Shown here piece by piece: positions 22,992 to 24,801 of a stretch of DNA of 24,801 nucleotides (the stretch's first letter is position 1; each line of letters starts with the position of its first letter). Source of the stretch: a virus. The stretch is taken from the IMG/VR virus record IMGVR_UViG_3300037493_000776, positions 1-24,801 of that record, one strand, 5' to 3'. Under the pieces are notes generated by a model. The model was not told the origin of the DNA. It worked only from the letters and a program-made list of their open reading frames with translations, and searched no databases. The translations under genes and the position numbers were made by a program.

Positions 22992-23209
22992 AGTGTTAAG
23001 TTATTATCGTTTGCAAATTCTAATAGTTTTTCTCTAAGGTGTTCAGCCATTGCATATTCGTCTTCACTTGGCTCTCGACCTTGGTAAACATCATGCTTAG
23101 TTGTTTCCCTTAATAATGCATCAATCTGCAAAACTGTGTGCTTCCAATCGAAAGCCTACATTGCTAACTTAGCATCCTCTTCTTCGTCAAATTCAATCGT
23201 TATTTTCAT
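22988..23209 (-). pseudogene. Small phage gene interrupted by an in-frame amber codon
   Basis: From ATG 23209 the frame reads MKITIEFDEEEDAKLAM, meets TAG at 23156-23158, then continues open for 55 codons (AFDWKHTVLQIDALLRETTK, later EHLREKLLEFANDNN) to a TGA that overlaps the next gene's ATG. Together the two parts match the layout of a small phage family I recognise: an MKITxEF start, a DWK/LR middle and a REKL end. The AAAAGGATT leader and the promoter box upstream look functional. The TAG could be a C-to-T change from CAG (Gln), a sequence error, or a suppressed codon. Without readthrough only a 17-aa peptide is made. Confidence 0.75.
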
Positions 23210-23231
23210 AATCCTTTTAGTTTTGTTTCTA

Positions 23232-23239
23232 CAAATATA
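23232..23239 (-). promoter_or_regulatory. Bacteroidota -7 box TATATTTG
   Basis: TATATTTG on the minus strand matches the Bacteroidota TAnnTTTG consensus, 22 nt upstream of the ATG at 23209 that heads the small-gene cassette. No TTG lies at the usual -33 distance; a palindrome (23252-23268) occupies that area instead. It is a likely start of the cassette transcript. Confidence 0.55.
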
Positions 23240-23251
23240 GGTTAAATAATG

Positions 23252-23268
23252 TTTAGAATGATTCTAAA
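23252..23268. promoter_or_regulatory. 17-bp palindrome, possible operator
   Basis: TTTAGAAT-G-ATTCTAAA is a perfect inverted repeat with one central base. It lies directly upstream of the TATATTTG box, where the -33 element would be, so a bound dimer could repress or activate the cassette promoter. It also lies 1 nt after the stop of the 40-codon frame. Confidence 0.5.
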
Positions 23269-23391
23269 TTACAACTCAGTATCTTTACCAACTTGTTTCA
23301 TTTGTCTTGCAATATCTTCTAATTGTTCTTTTATTTCACCTTCATACCTTTTACTCATTTTTTTAAAAACCCTTGACAGTTTAATCCACAT
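23269..23391 (-). CDS. Candidate 40-aa basic/helical small protein
   Basis: The start chosen is ATG 23391 (begins MWIKLSRVFKKMSKRYEGEI), preceded by AGAAAG; a longer frame runs to 23463 and a shorter one starts at 23358. The product is basic at the N-terminus and helical, ending RQMKQVGKDTEL. It could be a small DNA-binding or membrane-associated protein. It lies between the methyltransferase terminator and the cassette promoter. No family is recognised. Confidence 0.4.
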   Translation of the reverse strand: MWIKLSRVFKKMSKRYEGEIKEQLEDIARQMKQVGKDTEL

Positions 23392-23414
23392 AATTCTTTC
23401 TATTATGTAAGGGA

Positions 23415-23480
23415 TTAAAAAACTATTAAAAAAAATACAATTGAAATAATGGCTAATTCCCAAATAATATAATGTGTCAT
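23415..23480 (-). CDS. Candidate 21-aa hydrophobic microprotein
   Basis: ATG 23480 opens a frame reading MTHYIIWELAII, then SIVFFLIVF, and a TAA at 23415-23417. It is almost entirely a membrane helix. It begins shortly after the methyltransferase terminator, with no clear promoter or Shine-Dalgarno. It resembles the 27-aa microprotein in style but lacks the diagnostic overlaps, so it is less certain and could be chance. Confidence 0.3.
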   Translation of the reverse strand: MTHYIIWELAIISIVFFLIVF

Positions 23481-23484
23481 ATCT

Positions 23485-23513
23485 TAAAAATTAACCCCCC
23501 GATTAAAGGGGGT
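23485..23513 (-). terminator. Intrinsic terminator after the methyltransferase
   Basis: On the minus strand ACCCCC, an 8-nt loop and GGGGGT form a strong G/C stem followed by TAATTTTTAA. It lies about 90 nt after the methyltransferase stop, after a second long hairpin (23546-23575). Confidence 0.75.
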
Positions 23514-23545
23514 GTTGTTAATACTTATTCAATTACGATAACAAA

Positions 23546-23575
23546 GTATAAGCGCAATTGAAACTGCGCCTATAC
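23546..23575 (-). other. Long hairpin in the methyltransferase 3' region
   Basis: On the minus strand GTATAGGCGCA, an 8-nt loop (GTTTCAAT) and TGCGCTTATAC form an 11-bp stem with one G-U pair; on the plus strand that position is an A-C mismatch. The wobble suggests the structure is meant to form in minus-strand RNA. It may be a 3' UTR element or part of a small RNA ending at the nearby terminator. Confidence 0.5.
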
Positions 23576-23604
23576 GACTGTTACCAGCAATGCCAGTGAC
23601 ACCG

Positions 23605-24333
23605 CTAAAACAACCGCAGTTGTGATTTAAAGTCATTAAAACGCTTTTCTTGTTTCTCATAATATTCTTGGTCTATTTCAAATCCTACAAAGTTGAACCC
23701 GCCTTTATACGCTGCTATCCTACTACTTCCACTTCCTAAATGGGTGTCTAAAATCAAATCATTTGGCTTTGCGTAATTGTGTAATATCCAATCGTATAAC
23801 TTCACTGGTTTTTGTGTTGGATGAAAAACTTTGTCAGTTCCTTTTGCCATAAAACCTTTATCTAATCCGTGACACCTTGAAAATGTTTTAATGCTTACGT
23901 CAAAAGAAGTCCACATTAATTCATTGTTTACACTCGTAACTCCTTCGCCTTGTTTATCCCAAACAATCCACCCTCTACTCACTGGAAGTTTTTCGGCAAA
24001 ATAATTTCCACCACAAACGATTTGATTTTTTGACACCCTCAACAATTCATTCCAATATTCATTTTCAGGTCTAAATTTATCCCACCTTTTTTCATTGTAT
24101 AATTGTGCAAATTTATTGCCTTTGTTTAAGCTACTTGTTGTGCTTATTTTACTATCAATCCCATAAGGCGGGTCTACAATAGCTAAATCAAAGTAGTTAT
24201 CAGAAAAGCGTTTCAAACCCTCTACACAATCTTCCAAATAAACCTCCGAAGTAGGCACTGCTGGTAACACGTGCTTTGCAAAAGCGGGGTTTTCTGTTTT
24301 CAAAGAAACATTCTCGTTAAATATATCATTCAT
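23605..24333 (-). CDS. DNA methyltransferase, N6-adenine/N4-cytosine, beta-class
   Basis: This 242-aa protein has motif IV DPPY (54-57), HPTQKP (171-176) and the SAM-binding motif I DTHLGSGS (196-203). Motif IV before motif I is the beta-class order of the N6/N4 methyltransferase family. All key motifs are intact, so it should modify phage DNA, likely protecting it from host restriction. There is no partner endonuclease nearby, so it is a solitary phage enzyme. Target sequence cannot be read. The ATG at 24333 is preceded by AGAAAG and a structured 115-nt gap; it ends in TAG with hairpins and a terminator after it. Confidence 0.9.
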   Translation of the reverse strand: MNDIFNENVSLKTENPAFAKHVLPAVPTSEVYLEDCVEGLKRFSDNYFDLAIVDPPYGIDSKISTTSSLNKGNKFAQLYNEKRWDKFRPENEYWNELLRVSKNQIVCGGNYFAEKLPVSRGWIVWDKQGEGVTSVNNELMWTSFDVSIKTFSRCHGLDKGFMAKGTDKVFHPTQKPVKLYDWILHNYAKPNDLILDTHLGSGSSRIAAYKGGFNFVGFEIDQEYYEKQEKRFNDFKSQLRLF

Positions 24334-24375
24334 CTTTCTAATTAAGTTTAGTGGTTAAAAGCCCCACCTTCGCAA

Positions 24376-24431
24376 AGCTGCGGAACGTTACCTACCTACC
24401 ACGCTCCAAATTGAACGTGGTAATAAGTAGG
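24376..24431. repeat. Nested inverted repeats upstream of the methyltransferase
   Basis: CCTAC (24391-24395) pairs with GTAGG (24427-24431) and ACCACG (24398-24403) with CGTGGT (24416-24421), giving a nested stem of about 41 nt. Next to it a small CGCA/TGCG hairpin lies near 24371-24382. On the minus strand this is the leader of the methyltransferase message. The sequence recalls short structured repeats seen between genes in some flavobacteria, but I cannot confirm that here. It may be regulatory or a mobile repeat remnant. Confidence 0.45.
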
Positions 24432-24448
24432 TTTACATTCTCGTTATC

Positions 24449-24751
24449 TCAAAATGGTAAATCATCATCCGCCTCTGTACTCGGTGCGCTTTGGGTTGCA
24501 TCCGATAACGTACCTTGTGCTTGGTGCATCTTTAAGTTACCAAAGTAGATAGGTTTCATATCGCTATCTTTAGGCTTCGATAATTGTAACGCTGCATGGT
24601 TACCGTATTGGTCGGCTTCATCGTTAATCCAAACTGTGACATTAACGTACACCTTGCCGTTCTTTTCTGATTTCGTGAAAGCTGGGTGACCTGCTTTGAA
24701 TTGCTCTGATAAATCGCTCAAACACATTGAGCCGTAAAGTAGTTTACTCAT
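24449..24751 (-). CDS. Small protein with SSB-like acidic tail
   Basis: The start chosen is ATG 24751 (100 aa beginning MSKLLYGSMCLSDLSEQFKA), which overlaps the stop of the upstream frame; an in-frame ATG at 24793 is possible. The body is beta-rich (KVYVNVTVWINDEADQYGNH) and it ends in TEADDDLPF, an acidic-aromatic tail like that of single-stranded DNA-binding proteins. It fits a pattern I know from Bacteroidota phages, where it lies near replication genes. Function as ssDNA-binding or replication accessory protein is inferred from the tail and context. Confidence 0.65.
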   Translation of the reverse strand: MSKLLYGSMCLSDLSEQFKAGHPAFTKSEKNGKVYVNVTVWINDEADQYGNHAALQLSKPKDSDMKPIYFGNLKMHQAQGTLSDATQSAPSTEADDDLPF

Positions 24752-24801
24752 AATAATATTTTGGTAATTGTAATGTAATAACTCCGAACTCATTATAGGA
24801 T
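24744..24801 (-). CDS. 3' end of an upstream gene (partial)
   Basis: The frame from the window edge reads SYNEFGVITLQLPKYYYE and stops at TAA (24744-24746), overlapping the ATG of the SSB-like gene by 8 nt. The 18 residues are protein-like, and the overlap fits the compact style of the region. This supports 24751 as the next gene's start. No function can be inferred. Confidence 0.35.
   Translation of the reverse strand, partial: SYNEFGVITLQLPKYYYE

Noticed and set aside
22988-23209. Genome-wide TAG recoding as the explanation for the amber codon
   Set aside because: The large structural genes have no in-frame TAG, and two intact genes appear to end at TAG. A local mutation, an error or special readthrough fits better.
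1-24801. tRNA genes, CRISPR arrays, insertion sequences, integrase
   Set aside because: No cloverleaf, regularly spaced repeats, transposase motifs or recombinase motifs were seen on reading the window; faint tRNA-like structures cannot be excluded by eye.

Overview
The window is AT-rich (about one third G+C by eye) and is almost entirely one phage or prophage structural region read on the minus strand, so transcription runs from high to low coordinates. A Bacteroidota host, probably a flavobacterium, is suggested by four things: Shine-Dalgarno sequences are mostly absent; a TATATTTG box matches the Bacteroidota promoter consensus TAnnTTTG; genes are chained by ATGA or TAATG overlaps; and several protein families are ones I know from Bacteroidota phages. 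No integrase or repressor is in view, so lytic or prophage state cannot be settled.

In transcription order, the right edge (24801 to about 23400) holds the end of an unknown gene, a small protein with an SSB-like acidic tail, and a beta-class DNA methyltransferase followed by hairpins and a terminator. A cassette of small overlapping genes follows (about 23480 to 21446). It contains a gene interrupted by an amber codon, a 27-codon membrane microprotein, and a sigma-like helix-turn-helix protein that probably starts at GTG. Next come terminase small and large subunits (21459 to 19650), a gp10-like neck protein, large tail and appendage proteins (19266 to 13653), a tape measure protein and two genes after it, possibly chaperones. 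The head block follows: a fused minor-head/protease/scaffold-like protein, the major capsid protein, a likely tail tube protein, a small structural protein, the portal, a connector, and a tail-terminator-like protein fused to a DUF1566 lectin-like domain. The left end is a lysis cassette (small membrane protein, holin-like protein, candidate unimolecular spanin, M15-type endolysin) and a metallophosphoesterase, then AT-rich DNA with microORF candidates. A truncated plus-strand gene lies at the very edge.

Together the genes encode a tailed virion, probably a siphovirus because of the tape measure and tail tube candidates, with packaging, capsid maturation, tail, adsorption and lysis functions. 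The most notable signals are regulatory or tiny. A 15-bp motif recurs 4-6 nt upstream of three structural genes. Intrinsic terminators lie directly after the capsid and tail tube genes. A GTTTAC/GTAAAC palindrome family clusters at the lysis end. Several microgenes fit exactly between annotated genes. None of these was tested by database search; family names come from recognition of motifs and layout.
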